The notes under the pieces were generated by a model, which was given only the letters and a program-made list of their open reading frames with translations, was not told where the DNA came from and did not search any database. From the NCBI RefSeq assembly GCF_039062465.1, contig NZ_JBCLNF010000001.1:310001-374000 (forward strand): DNA of 64,000 bases. The letters are read 5' to 3'. The position numbers and the translations under genes were made by a program. Source of the stretch: Parolsenella sp958406235. Its GTDB lineage: Bacteria; Actinomycetota; Coriobacteriia; Coriobacteriales; Atopobiaceae. Numbering within the stretch: position 1 is the stretch's first letter; each line of letters starts with the position of its first letter. Positions 25,785-34,407 of this stretch are shown here, piece after piece.

Positions 25785-26930
25785 CTAGTTGACGCTGGAC
25801 TGGCTCTGGTCTTCGGCGGCGAAGCCGATACGTGCGGTGCCGCAGCCTTCATCGACGAGGCGGGCGAATTCGGCCATGCTTACGCGGCGAATCTCGACCT
25901 TACCAATGCGGGTAGGCAAGATGACGTTTACGCCGTCACCATGGCGCTTCTTGTCTGACATCGCAAGGTTCACGATGACGTCATGAGGCAGGCGCGTATC
26001 CGTTGGGAGCCCATGCGCGTCGACGACCCGCTCGATGCGAGCTGCAACCTCCGGGTCGCAGATTCCCTCGGCGGCGGCAGCTCGAGCGATGGCGCAGAGA
26101 CCTATGGCGACGCAAGTGCCATGCCCTAGCGCGAAGTTGCTTGCGGCTTCGATGGCATGACCGATCGTGTGCCCGAGGTTGAGGGTCTGGCGAATGCCGT
26201 GCTCCTGTTCGTCGGCGTTGACAACGTCGCGCTTGATCTCAACGTTTCTTGCGATGATGCGCGCCAGCCTTTCGGTCGGGACGCCCTCGGAGGTAAGAGG
26301 CTCGCTTTCGAGGTCATCGAATAGGGACGGGTCTGCAAGTACTCCATGCTTAATGACCTCGCCACATGAGTCTCGGAAGAGGTCTTGCGGAATGGTTCTC
26401 AAGCAATTGGGGTCTGCGATGACTGCTCGAGGCTGCCAGAAGGCGCCGACAAGATTTTTGCCTGCCTCCAGGTCGATTGCCGTCTTTCCTCCGACGGATG
26501 AATCGACCATCGCGAGAAGGCTGGTGGGGACCTGGACGACGGAGCAGCCCCTCATGTAGCAGGCGGCTGCAAAGCCCGCGAGATCGCCCGTGACCCCTCC
26601 GCCAAGGGCAACGACGACATCGTCGCGTGTTAGTCCCGCTGCGGCAATTGCCTCGAGGCAAGCTGCCCATGTCGTTGCCCTTTTGGAAGCTTCTCCCGCC
26701 TCGAAGACAAATTGGGACGTCGTATAGCTTGATGCTTCGAGAGAGGCGCGAACTTGGTCCATGTAGAGCGGGGCCACGTTGGTGTCGGATACGATGAGGG
26801 TATGCTCACCGCCGGCGGCTTCTCGTACGAGCTCGCCCACACGGGTGATGACTCCGGGAGTCACGTGGACGTCGTAAGACCTTGACGTTGTGTTAACGCG
26901 AACGATTACATCGTTGGAGGCTGAGCCCAT
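25785..26930 (-). CDS. aroB: 3-dehydroquinate synthase
   Basis: The 381-aa protein contains GGGVTGDLAGFAAACYMRG and VPTSLLAMVDSSVGGKTAIDLEAGKN, the NAD- and substrate-binding core, and NLGHTIGHAIE with GHG, the zinc ligands. It turns DAHP into 3-dehydroquinate, shikimate step two. Its ATG shares a base with the TAA of tyrA (TAATG), showing translational coupling. It is slightly longer than typical because of a C-terminal tail rich in Gln and Ser. Confidence 0.96.
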   Translation of the reverse strand: MGSASNDVIVRVNTTSRSYDVHVTPGVITRVGELVREAAGGEHTLIVSDTNVAPLYMDQVRASLEASSYTTSQFVFEAGEASKRATTWAACLEAIAAAGLTRDDVVVALGGGVTGDLAGFAAACYMRGCSVVQVPTSLLAMVDSSVGGKTAIDLEAGKNLVGAFWQPRAVIADPNCLRTIPQDLFRDSCGEVIKHGVLADPSLFDDLESEPLTSEGVPTERLARIIARNVEIKRDVVNADEQEHGIRQTLNLGHTIGHAIEAASNFALGHGTCVAIGLCAIARAAAAEGICDPEVAARIERVVDAHGLPTDTRLPHDVIVNLAMSDKKRHGDGVNVILPTRIGKVEIRRVSMAEFARLVDEGCGTARIGFAAEDQSQSSVN

Positions 26931-27838
26931 TAGACCTCCTCCTCCCTTGCGAGGTCGGCGCGCTTGATGCGGTCGCCCTCGGCAAGAAGGTCCGTTAGAC
27001 GGCTAGCGTCGCGCTTTTCCAGAGCGTCCTTGTATTTGGAGAGCTCAGTGATGATGGTTCCGATCTCGTTGGCGAGGTTGTCGGCGTCATCGAGGAACAG
27101 CTCGCACCACATCGTTGGGTTGAGCCTCGCCACACGGGTGAGGTCCTTGTAGGAACCGGCAGAGAAGCCGTCGCGGAGCCCTAGCGTGGGGCTCTTGACA
27201 TAGGCGTTGGAAACCACGTGCGCGAGTTGCGAGGTGTAGGCGATGACTCGGTCGTGACGCTCGGGTGTGGTAACCGTGAACTTATCGAATCCGCACGGCG
27301 CGAGAAGGCCTTCGAGCCGGTCTACGAGAGCGAGGCATTCGACACCCCTCACCTCGGGCGCTGGGCAGACGACCATCGGCGCCCCCTCGAACATATTCGC
27401 TCGGGAGTGCGCGTAGCCTGAGAACTGGGTTCCAGCCATGGGATGACAACCTATGAAGGTGATGCCAGACTCGCGGGCAATCTCGAAGCAAGGCTCGCAG
27501 ATGGAGCGCTTCACGCCGCCCGTGTCGATGACGATGGCATCTGGATTCACAAGGCTAGCGTGCTCCCTAAGCCAGGCAACGCACGCCTCTGGATAGCAGG
27601 CAAGAACGATGAGCTCGCAGGTGCCAATGAGCTCGTCGGTGAGCACGCCAGAGGTGGCTTCGATGGCGGCGAAGCTCGTGATCTCCTCGTTTGGGTCATA
27701 GGCATAGACCTCGCGGCCGCCCTTGGCCAGGGCGCGTGCGAATGAGCCGCCGATGAGGCCCAGGCCAACGATGCCCGTGCGGCCGGGTACGACCGAGGGA
27801 GACTCAGCCTCGGGATAAGCGTTGCCTTTCGCCATCAT
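26930..27838 (-). CDS. tyrA: Prephenate dehydrogenase
   Basis: The 302-aa protein begins with a Rossmann fold, TGIVGLGLIGGSFARAL, then AYDPNEEI. GCHPMAGTQFSGYAHS and THDR-like PERHDRVIAYTSQLAHVVS are the TyrA active-site segments. It oxidises prephenate to 4-hydroxyphenylpyruvate with NAD(P), committing flux to tyrosine. No ACT domain is attached, so feedback by tyrosine is not evident from sequence. It starts directly after the aroF TAA. Confidence 0.93.
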   Translation of the reverse strand: MMAKGNAYPEAESPSVVPGRTGIVGLGLIGGSFARALAKGGREVYAYDPNEEITSFAAIEATSGVLTDELIGTCELIVLACYPEACVAWLREHASLVNPDAIVIDTGGVKRSICEPCFEIARESGITFIGCHPMAGTQFSGYAHSRANMFEGAPMVVCPAPEVRGVECLALVDRLEGLLAPCGFDKFTVTTPERHDRVIAYTSQLAHVVSNAYVKSPTLGLRDGFSAGSYKDLTRVARLNPTMWCELFLDDADNLANEIGTIITELSKYKDALEKRDASRLTDLLAEGDRIKRADLAREEEV

Positions 27839-28858
27839 TTACTCGACCTCCATCGTGACTGCCTCGCGGACGGTGGCGATGCGCGTCATGGCGTCCTTGA
27901 ACTGCGCGGGCGTGAGTGCCTGCGCACCGTCGGACCAGGCGTGCTTCGGGTCGTCGTGGACCTCGATCTCTAGGCAATCCGCGCCTGCTGCGGTAGCTGC
28001 GAGCGCCATCGGCGTGACATAGCGCGTGTGGCCCGTCGCGTGGCTCGGATCGGCGCAGACCGGCAGGTGCGAGAGGTCGTGGAGGACGGGGATAGCGGAG
28101 AGGTCGAAGGTGTTCCTCGTGTGGGTCTCAAACGTGCGAATGCCTCGCTCGCAGACGATGACGTTGGGGTTGCCCTCACTCATGATGTATTCGGCGGCCA
28201 TGAGGAGCTCGTCGATGGTGCCTGAGATGCCGCGCTTGAGCAGGATGGCGGCCTTGGTCTTGCCAACCTCCTTGAGCAGGGGGAAGTTCTGGGCGTTACG
28301 GGCGCCGATTTGCCAGACTTCGATGCCGTGAGACACGAAGGTGTCGACGTCTCGAGGGTCCATGATCTCGGTCACGATGGGCATGTCGAGCTCGTCTCGA
28401 GCCTCACAGAGAAGGTCCAGGCCCTTTTCGCCCATGCCCTGGTAGGCGTAAGGGGAGGTGCGGGGCTTATAGGCGCCGCCGCGAAGAAGCGTGGCGCCGG
28501 CAGCCTTGACTTGGCGGGCGATGCTGATGAGATTCTCGCCCTCGACAGAGCAGGGACCGGCGATGACATGGAAGGTGCCGCCGCCGATCTTTACCCCATG
28601 GCCGCAATCGACGACGGTGTCGAGCGGGTGGAACTTGCGGTTGGCCTTCTTGAAGGGCTCGGAGACGCGCTGAACGCGCTCGATGATATCCATGCCCTCA
28701 ATAAGGTACGGGTCAATCTGGGTGGTGTCGCCTACGAGGCCGACGATCGTCGCGTTATAGCCCTTGGACACGTGGGCGTCGAGGCCCTTGCCGTGAATCC
28801 AGGAGACAAAGTGGTCAAGCTGCTCTGGCGTGGCGGTGTCCTTGACGACGGCGATCAT
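27839..28858 (-). CDS. aroF: 3-deoxy-7-phosphoheptulonate (DAHP) synthase, type I-beta with regulatory N-terminal domain
   Basis: The 339-aa protein has a small ferredoxin-like N-terminal domain (MIAVVKDTATPEQLDHFV) as in the Thermotoga enzyme, where it mediates feedback by tyrosine and phenylalanine. The barrel has AGPCSVEG, LRGGAYKPRTSPYAYQG, IGARNAQNF, LLKRGISGTIDELL, CERGIRTFE and CADPSHATG. It condenses PEP and erythrose 4-phosphate in the first committed step. AAAGGAG precedes the ATG. It is the first gene of the minus-strand aro block. Confidence 0.96.
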   Translation of the reverse strand: MIAVVKDTATPEQLDHFVSWIHGKGLDAHVSKGYNATIVGLVGDTTQIDPYLIEGMDIIERVQRVSEPFKKANRKFHPLDTVVDCGHGVKIGGGTFHVIAGPCSVEGENLISIARQVKAAGATLLRGGAYKPRTSPYAYQGMGEKGLDLLCEARDELDMPIVTEIMDPRDVDTFVSHGIEVWQIGARNAQNFPLLKEVGKTKAAILLKRGISGTIDELLMAAEYIMSEGNPNVIVCERGIRTFETHTRNTFDLSAIPVLHDLSHLPVCADPSHATGHTRYVTPMALAATAAGADCLEIEVHDDPKHAWSDGAQALTPAQFKDAMTRIATVREAVTMEVE

Positions 28859-29006
28859 GCGATTCTCCTTTGGCGCAGTCTGGGGTCAACCCGAGTTTTA
28901 GTTAGTTGACTGATGTTACTACAGCGTCAGATTGGAACTTCGCGCGAAACAGAGATGTAATGACTCCAGATGCGAGATGGGCCGTGAGTTGGGAGTCTCG
29001 CATAAG

Positions 29007-29029
29007 TAAAAAAGCCCCATAGCTGGGGC
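29007..29029 (-). terminator. Second terminator of tRNA-Arg
   Basis: GCCCCA (29014-29019) pairs with TGGGGC (29024-29029); on the minus strand TTTTTT follows immediately. Confidence 0.85.
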
Positions 29030-29035
29030 CACCTA

Positions 29036-29060
29036 CAAGAAAGGCCCCGTTACAGGGGCC
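29036..29060 (-). terminator. First terminator of tRNA-Arg
   Basis: GGCCCC (29043-29048) pairs with GGGGCC (29055-29060); on the minus strand TTTCTTG follows. It stands in tandem with the stronger hairpin at 29014-29029. Confidence 0.8.
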
Positions 29061-29073
29061 CTGGCTAAACAAA

Positions 29074-29150
29074 TGGTGCTCTCTGTGGGATTCGAACCCG
29101 CGACCTTTCGCTCCGGAGGCGAACGCTCTATCCAGCTGAGCTAAGAGAGC
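29074..29150 (-). tRNA. tRNA-Arg (anticodon CCG)
   Basis: Read on the minus strand, GCTCTCT (29150-29144) pairs with AGAGAGC, followed by discriminator A and an encoded CCA (complement of 29074-29076). The D arm reads AGCTCAGCTGGATAGAGC. The anticodon stem TTCGC/GCGAA encloses loop CTCCGGA, giving CCG at 34-36, which decodes CGG arginine codons. The T arm is CGGGTTCGAATCCCA-like. Length is 77 bases including CCA. Confidence 0.97.
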
Positions 29151-29179
29151 ATGCGACGCTATGCACGTGCGCGAAAGAG

Positions 29180-29185
29180 AGTATA
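29180..29185 (-). promoter_or_regulatory. -10 box of tRNA-Arg
   Basis: TATACT on the minus strand, 30 bases before the tRNA 5' end. A matching -35 is not clear. Confidence 0.5.
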
Positions 29186-29284
29186 GGGCATGTAGCGCAA
29201 TTCGGCGGGGATGGCTGCCTGATTCTTCAACGTTTCAAGTATGTAAGTGTTTTTAGCTTTCGATTTATGTGACCCGCTAGTCCG

Positions 29285-29290
29285 TATAAT
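29285..29290 (+). promoter_or_regulatory. Consensus -10 box for the P-type ATPase operon
   Basis: TATAAT matches consensus exactly. It implies a transcript start near 29297, which rules out the in-frame codon at 29247 and supports the ATG at 29319. No good -35 box is present. Confidence 0.6.
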
Positions 29291-29318
29291 AAGAACTTAC
29301 GGATTGTTGAGCGGAGGC

Positions 29319-31742
29319 ATGATTACACTGGGTACGAAAGATTTCGATATCGTCGCACCTGAGTTCAGGGGTCTTTCTTCGGCCGAGGTCGAGGACCGTG
29401 TCGCCGACGGTCGCGTCAACGCTGACGCTGGTCCGCAAACTAAGACCATCCCTCAGATCATTGCAACTCATGCGTTCACGCTGTTCAACGGTATCAACAT
29501 CATCCTTGCCTGTCTGGTGGCATACACGGGCGCCTGGCGCAACCTTACGTTTCTCTGCGTCGTGCTCTCTAACCTCGCTATCGGCGTTGTCCAGGAGATC
29601 CGCTCCAAGCGGACCATCGACAAGCTCTCGATTCTGGCGGAGCGTCCCGTCACGGTTCGTCGCGATGGTGGGGATGTCGAAGTCGGGCATGCCGAGGTCG
29701 TTCTCGACGATCTGCTCGTTTTGCGACGCGGTGACCAGGTCTCTGCTGACGCGGAGGTTGTTTGGGGAGGGGCTGGCCTTAACGAGAGCCTGCTGACAGG
29801 CGAGAGCAAGCCTGTTGCCAAGTCGACTGGCGACAGGCTCATGAGCGGTAGCTTTCTTGACTCAGGTTGCGTTGTTGCGCGCGTGACGGATGTTGGTGCG
29901 GATTCCTATGCCGCTCGCATAAACGCCGAGGCCAAGTACATCAAGAACACCAAGAGCGAGATCATGGCGACGCTCCAGATGATCATCCGGACGTCTACGT
30001 GGCTCCTCGCTCCCATCGGCCTTGCCTTGTTTATTCGCACGCTTAAGGACGGATATGGCCTCAATGACGCGATCCTTACTACGGTGTCTGCGCTTGTTGG
30101 CATGATTCCGCAAGGTCTCGTTCTTCTCACTTCCACGGTTCTCGTCATCTCTACTGCTAGGCTTGCGAGGAAGAGCGTCCTTGTCCAGCAGTTCTATTGC
30201 ATCGAAATGCTCGCACGCGTCGATGTTCTCTGCCTTGATAAGACCGGAACCATTACGTCTGGATCCATGGACTTCGAGCGCGCCATTGGCGTGTCGGGTC
30301 ACAGCTCCGCCGACGTCGAGTTTGCGGCCGCGAGTGTTAGCCGTGCCAGCAGTCATGACGCCAATGAGACGGCTACCGCCATCCTTCGCCACGCTGATGA
30401 GATAGGCGTCGACACTCCGGATTTCCAACGTGTCGTGGGCTTTTCGAGTGCGCGCAAGTATTCCGGGTGCGTTACCGCTGATGGCCGAGCGCTGGTCATG
30501 GGCGCGGCGCAGTTCGTGTTCGTGGGTGGCATGCCCCGGGAGATTTCCTCCGCGCTCGCTTCTACGGGCGAGAGGGAGCGCGTGCTCGTTCTCGCGGAGT
30601 GCGATGGTTTCGACGGCGAGGACGCAATTCTTGGTGTCCCTAGGCCTCTCGGAATCATCTCCATTTCCGACCATATTCGAGCGAATGCTCCTGCAACGAT
30701 TAAGTACTTCACGGAGCAGGGAGTACAGCTCAATGTCATTTCGGGCGACGACCCTCGCACGGTTTCAAGCATTGCCGCCGAAGCTGGCGTGCCCGATGCA
30801 GACAAGTGGGTTGACGCCTCGACGCTCGTAACTCCCGAGGACGTCAAGCGCGCGGCGCTAAAGTACCGCGTGTTTGGTCGCGTGACCCCCCAGCAGAAGC
30901 GTGAGCTCGTCCTTGCGCTTCGCAGGGCGGGCCATACCGTGGCAATGACGGGCGACGGCGTGAATGATGTCCTGGCGCTTCGCGAGGCTGACTGCTCTGT
31001 CGCCATGGCATCTGGGTCCGACGCGGCGCGCAATGTCGCCGAGGTCGTCCTTGTTGACGACGACTTCGCCCATATGCCTGACGTCGTCGCAGAAGGTCGT
31101 CGTTCGATCAACAATCTCGAGAGGTCTGCCTCGCTCTTCCTCGTCAAGACCGTCTTCTCTGCCGTTCTGGCCGTTCTATGCGCCTTCATTCCTCCTTATC
31201 CGTTCCAACCGGTTCAGATGTCGCTTATCTCGACCGCCATCATCGGCATTCCGTCCTTCGTCCTGGCTCTGGAGCCCAATCGCGAGCGCGTGAGGGGTAA
31301 CTTCCTTGGCAACGTGCTTGCTCGTTCCGTGCCCGCTTCCGTCGCGATCATTCTCGCTGTGGGCATAGCCTCCGGGTTCTTGGAGCATTTCGGCCTAACG
31401 CGCGATCAGATCTCCACCGTGTGCGTGGTCCTGACTTGCCTGGTTGGCTTCAGCCTCGTCGTTCGAATCTCTCTGCCGCTCAACTCGCTTAGGGCCGCCT
31501 TGCTCGTCGCTGTCGTTGCCATCGTTATATTTGGCTGCACTATTGCGGGCCCGTTCTTTTGCATCGTCTCCCCGACGTCTGGAATGCTCGTTGCGATCGC
31601 AGCCATCGGAGTGCTTTCGCTTCTCCTCTTCAACTACCTCTTCACCCGCGGTGTTGCACTTGCCGCGGAGGACGAAGGCTACGCGCGTTTCATGAGTGCA
31701 ATCGAGAATAGTGACAAGGGACGTGATGCTAATGACAAATGA
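29319..31742 (+). CDS. Cation-translocating P-type ATPase, CtpE/CaxP (Exp7)-like
   Basis: The ATG at 29319 lies just after GCGGAGGC and downstream of a consensus -10. The 807-aa pump has TGES (160-163) in the actuator domain, GMIPQGL (262-267) in the membrane ion path, the phosphorylated Asp307 in DKTGT, and MTGDGVNDVLALREADCSVAM in the hinge. The N-terminus has no metal-binding domain. FTLFNGIN and SNLAIGVVQEIRSKRTIDKL resemble mycobacterial CtpE and pneumococcal CaxP, which move calcium; ion specificity here is inferred. Its stop overlaps the aconitase start region by 11 bases. Confidence 0.9.
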   Translation: MITLGTKDFDIVAPEFRGLSSAEVEDRVADGRVNADAGPQTKTIPQIIATHAFTLFNGINIILACLVAYTGAWRNLTFLCVVLSNLAIGVVQEIRSKRTIDKLSILAERPVTVRRDGGDVEVGHAEVVLDDLLVLRRGDQVSADAEVVWGGAGLNESLLTGESKPVAKSTGDRLMSGSFLDSGCVVARVTDVGADSYAARINAEAKYIKNTKSEIMATLQMIIRTSTWLLAPIGLALFIRTLKDGYGLNDAILTTVSALVGMIPQGLVLLTSTVLVISTARLARKSVLVQQFYCIEMLARVDVLCLDKTGTITSGSMDFERAIGVSGHSSADVEFAAASVSRASSHDANETATAILRHADEIGVDTPDFQRVVGFSSARKYSGCVTADGRALVMGAAQFVFVGGMPREISSALASTGERERVLVLAECDGFDGEDAILGVPRPLGIISISDHIRANAPATIKYFTEQGVQLNVISGDDPRTVSSIAAEAGVPDADKWVDASTLVTPEDVKRAALKYRVFGRVTPQQKRELVLALRRAGHTVAMTGDGVNDVLALREADCSVAMASGSDAARNVAEVVLVDDDFAHMPDVVAEGRRSINNLERSASLFLVKTVFSAVLAVLCAFIPPYPFQPVQMSLISTAIIGIPSFVLALEPNRERVRGNFLGNVLARSVPASVAIILAVGIASGFLEHFGLTRDQISTVCVVLTCLVGFSLVVRISLPLNSLRAALLVAVVAIVIFGCTIAGPFFCIVSPTSGMLVAIAAIGVLSLLLFNYLFTRGVALAAEDEGYARFMSAIENSDKGRDANDK

Positions 31743-34407
31743 GACCTTTGCCAGTGCCGTTGTGGCGGCGAGGAATCCTAAGACCCTCGATGTATCTGGC
31801 ATTAGCAGGGGCTATATCGACGTTTCTGGCATCCCCGGAGCGTCTGAGCTTCCCGCTTGTCTTCTCACGCTTCTCGAGAACGTCGTTAGGCGAGCCGAGA
31901 CTGACGAAGCGGCCATCGCTTCGGCCGAGCGAGTTCTTGCGGCTGCCCGCTCCGGCTCGGCTGGTGACGAGGTCATGTTCATGCCCGCCCGCGTCCTTTT
32001 CCAGGACTTCACCGGTGTTCCGGTGTTTGTCGACTTTGCCGCCATGCGTGACGCCATGGCGGCGCGTGGGGGAGACCCCTCTCGCGTGAACCCTCGCATT
32101 CCTTGCACGCTTATCATCGATCATTCTGTTGCCGCCGATGTCTCTGGTTGTCCGACTGCCGCCGCTGAGAATCTCGCTATCGAGGCGAAGCGCAACCGCG
32201 AGCGCTTCTCGTTCCTCAAGTGGGCTGGTCGCTCGTTTGACAACGTCGAGATCGTTCCGCCCGGCGGCGGCATCTGCCACCAGCTCAACATCGAGCGTTT
32301 CTGCCAGGTCGTCTCCACTGATGCCCTTTGGGAGGGCAAGGGCGAGCTTGCGTGCTTCGACACCGTCGTTGGCACAGACTCGCACACCCCCACCGCCAAT
32401 GGCATCGGCGTCCTTGGCTGGGGAGTCGGCGGCATCGAGGCTGAGGCGGCGGCCCTCGGCCAGCCTATCACCATGCGTGTCCCCGAGGTCGTCGGTCTTC
32501 ATCTGACGGGTCGCCTGCGTGACGGCATCTCGGCTATGGATCTTGCCCTTACGGTTGCTCAGAGGCTTCGCGCCGAGGGCGTCGTGGGTTGTCTCGTCGA
32601 GGCTTTCGGTGAGGGTGTTTCCACGCTTTCCGTTACTCAGCGCGCTTGCGTATCCAACATGACGCCTGAATACGGCGCTACCTCTACTTTGTTCCCGATC
32701 GACAACAACGTCCTTGACTATCTGCGCCTTACCGGCCGCGATGACGCGGAGATTTCCTTTGTCGAGGCCTACGCCCGAGCGCAGGGCGTCTTCGGCGGCG
32801 TTAGCGGCCGTACCTATGCGCGCGTGGTCGAGCTCAACCTCTCCGAGGTCGAGCTCTCGCTCGCTGGCCCTTCGAGGCCCCACAACCGCGTGACACCCCT
32901 GGGTCTCAAGGCTCGCTTTGAGGAGAATGCCGCCAAGCACGGCCATGGTGATGCCGCCGCAACCTGGCGCGTTACTTGTGCCGACGGCGCGGAGCATGAC
33001 CTTGGACACGGCACGCTCGCCATCGCCGCCATCACCAGCTGCACGACGGCGACAGACCCGGCGATGATGGTCGCCGCCGGCCTCACCGCCCGTGCCGCCC
33101 ACAAGGCGGGTCTTAAGGCCAAGCCCTGGGTCAAGCGTATCCTCGCGCCCGGCAGCCATGCCGCGGCGGATATTCTCAAGCGCGCGGGACTCCTCGGCGA
33201 TCTTCAGGCGCTTGGCTTCTATACCTGTGGGTTTGGCTGCATGAGCTGCATCGGCAACTCCGGAGATATTCTTCCCGCCCTCAAGCCGATCGCAGCTGAC
33301 TGCGAGCTTACGAGCGTCCTCTCTGGCAACCGCAACTTTGACGGTCGCATTTCTCCTGATGTGGCACAGAACTTCCTCGCGCAGCCCGCTGTTGTCGTGG
33401 CCTATGCGATTGCCGGCACGATGGACGTCGATCTTACGGTTACGCCGCTCGGTACGGACGCATCCGGCGCTCCCGTCATGCTTTCTGACATCCTGCCGTC
33501 TACCGAGGAGATCGACGCCGTTCTTGCTGAGGTCCTTACTCCAGAGGTCTATTCCCTCGGTATGAAGGGCCTTATGGAGGGAGATGCCACGTGGCGCTCT
33601 ATCGAGGCGTCGGCGACTGACACGTTCAGTTGGGACGAGACGTCGACTTATGTACGCCGCCCGCCCTATTTCGAGATGGCTCAGTCCCAGCAGGAGTTCG
33701 GCATTTGTGGAGCGCGTGCCCTTGCCCTCTTTGGCGATTTCGTCACCACGGATCACATCTCTCCGGCAGGTGCGATCGCCGCTGATTCTCCTTGCGCGCG
33801 CTATCTTAACGAGCGAGGCGTTGAGCAGGCAGATTTCAACACCTATGGTGCCCGTCGAGGCAATCATGAGTGCATGGCGCGAGGAACCTTCGCCAACGTG
33901 AAGCTCGAGAACAAGCTTGCCGGCTGTCCTGGTCCCTTTACGCTTGACCAGCTTTCCGGCGAGGTCGTGAGGGTATTTGACGCCGCCGAGGATTACAACC
34001 GTGCTGGCGTGCCCCTCGTCATCGTCGCTGGTCGTATGTATGGCTCTGGTTCGAGCCGCGACTGGGCGGCAAAGGGCCCGATGCTTCTCGGCGTGCGCGC
34101 GGTGATAGCCGAGAGCTTCGAGCGCATCCATCGCTCGAATCTTGTCCAGATGGGCATGCTGCCTCTCGAGTTTGTAGAGGGGGAGGGCGCTTCCTCGCTT
34201 GGGCTTGATGGCACCGAGGTGTACGAGATTGACGCCGTCGACCTCTCGTCGGGTCTTCCCGCGAGCCGCACCACCAACGTTCGAGCCACGAAGCAAGACG
34301 GTACGGTTGTCGAGTTCTCTTGTGTCGTGCGCGTGGATACCGCCCTTGAGGGTAGATTCCTCGCATCCGGCGGCATTCTTCCCTATGTTCTTGAGGAGCT
34401 TTCGTGA
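31732..34407 (+). CDS. acnA: Aconitate hydratase (AcnA type)
   Basis: Among three close start codons, ATG 31732 gives the best distance from AAGGGA (31716-31721); ATG 31726 is possible. The 891-aa enzyme has DHSVAADVSG, DTVVGTDSHTPTANGIGVLGWGVGG, SCTTATDP and GFGCMSCIGNSG, which carry the three 4Fe-4S cysteines, LSGNRNFDGR, and YGSGSSRDWAAKGP in the swivelling domain. It interconverts citrate and isocitrate. No other citrate-cycle gene is in the window. It overlaps the ATPase gene at the start and the zinc-ribbon gene at the end, so all three are coupled. Confidence 0.95.
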   Translation: MTNETFASAVVAARNPKTLDVSGISRGYIDVSGIPGASELPACLLTLLENVVRRAETDEAAIASAERVLAAARSGSAGDEVMFMPARVLFQDFTGVPVFVDFAAMRDAMAARGGDPSRVNPRIPCTLIIDHSVAADVSGCPTAAAENLAIEAKRNRERFSFLKWAGRSFDNVEIVPPGGGICHQLNIERFCQVVSTDALWEGKGELACFDTVVGTDSHTPTANGIGVLGWGVGGIEAEAAALGQPITMRVPEVVGLHLTGRLRDGISAMDLALTVAQRLRAEGVVGCLVEAFGEGVSTLSVTQRACVSNMTPEYGATSTLFPIDNNVLDYLRLTGRDDAEISFVEAYARAQGVFGGVSGRTYARVVELNLSEVELSLAGPSRPHNRVTPLGLKARFEENAAKHGHGDAAATWRVTCADGAEHDLGHGTLAIAAITSCTTATDPAMMVAAGLTARAAHKAGLKAKPWVKRILAPGSHAAADILKRAGLLGDLQALGFYTCGFGCMSCIGNSGDILPALKPIAADCELTSVLSGNRNFDGRISPDVAQNFLAQPAVVVAYAIAGTMDVDLTVTPLGTDASGAPVMLSDILPSTEEIDAVLAEVLTPEVYSLGMKGLMEGDATWRSIEASATDTFSWDETSTYVRRPPYFEMAQSQQEFGICGARALALFGDFVTTDHISPAGAIAADSPCARYLNERGVEQADFNTYGARRGNHECMARGTFANVKLENKLAGCPGPFTLDQLSGEVVRVFDAAEDYNRAGVPLVIVAGRMYGSGSSRDWAAKGPMLLGVRAVIAESFERIHRSNLVQMGMLPLEFVEGEGASSLGLDGTEVYEIDAVDLSSGLPASRTTNVRATKQDGTVVEFSCVVRVDTALEGRFLASGGILPYVLEELS

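Larger units (their letters stand above)
28859..29073 (-). promoter_or_regulatory. aro operon leader with overlapping inverted repeats
   Basis: This gene-free stretch upstream of aroF contains GTCAAC/GTTGAC (28885-28890, 28905-28910), ATGCGAGA/TCTCGCAT (28970-28977, 28996-29003) and GACTCC/GGAGTC (28962-28967, 28992-28997). The last two share bases and cannot form together. They could be operators or alternative leader folds for an aromatic-amino-acid response. No consensus promoter is obvious. Its upstream end holds the tRNA terminators. Confidence 0.4.

Noticed and set aside
28902..29003. 33-codon minus-strand open frame upstream of aroF as a possible leader peptide
   Set aside because: No ribosome site before its ATG, no run of aromatic codons, and it starts at the edge of the tRNA terminator.
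31729..34296. Long open frame on the minus strand opposite aconitase
   Set aside because: Low-complexity, Arg/Gly/Asp-rich product with no recognisable domain; an artefact of GC-rich codon use in acnA.
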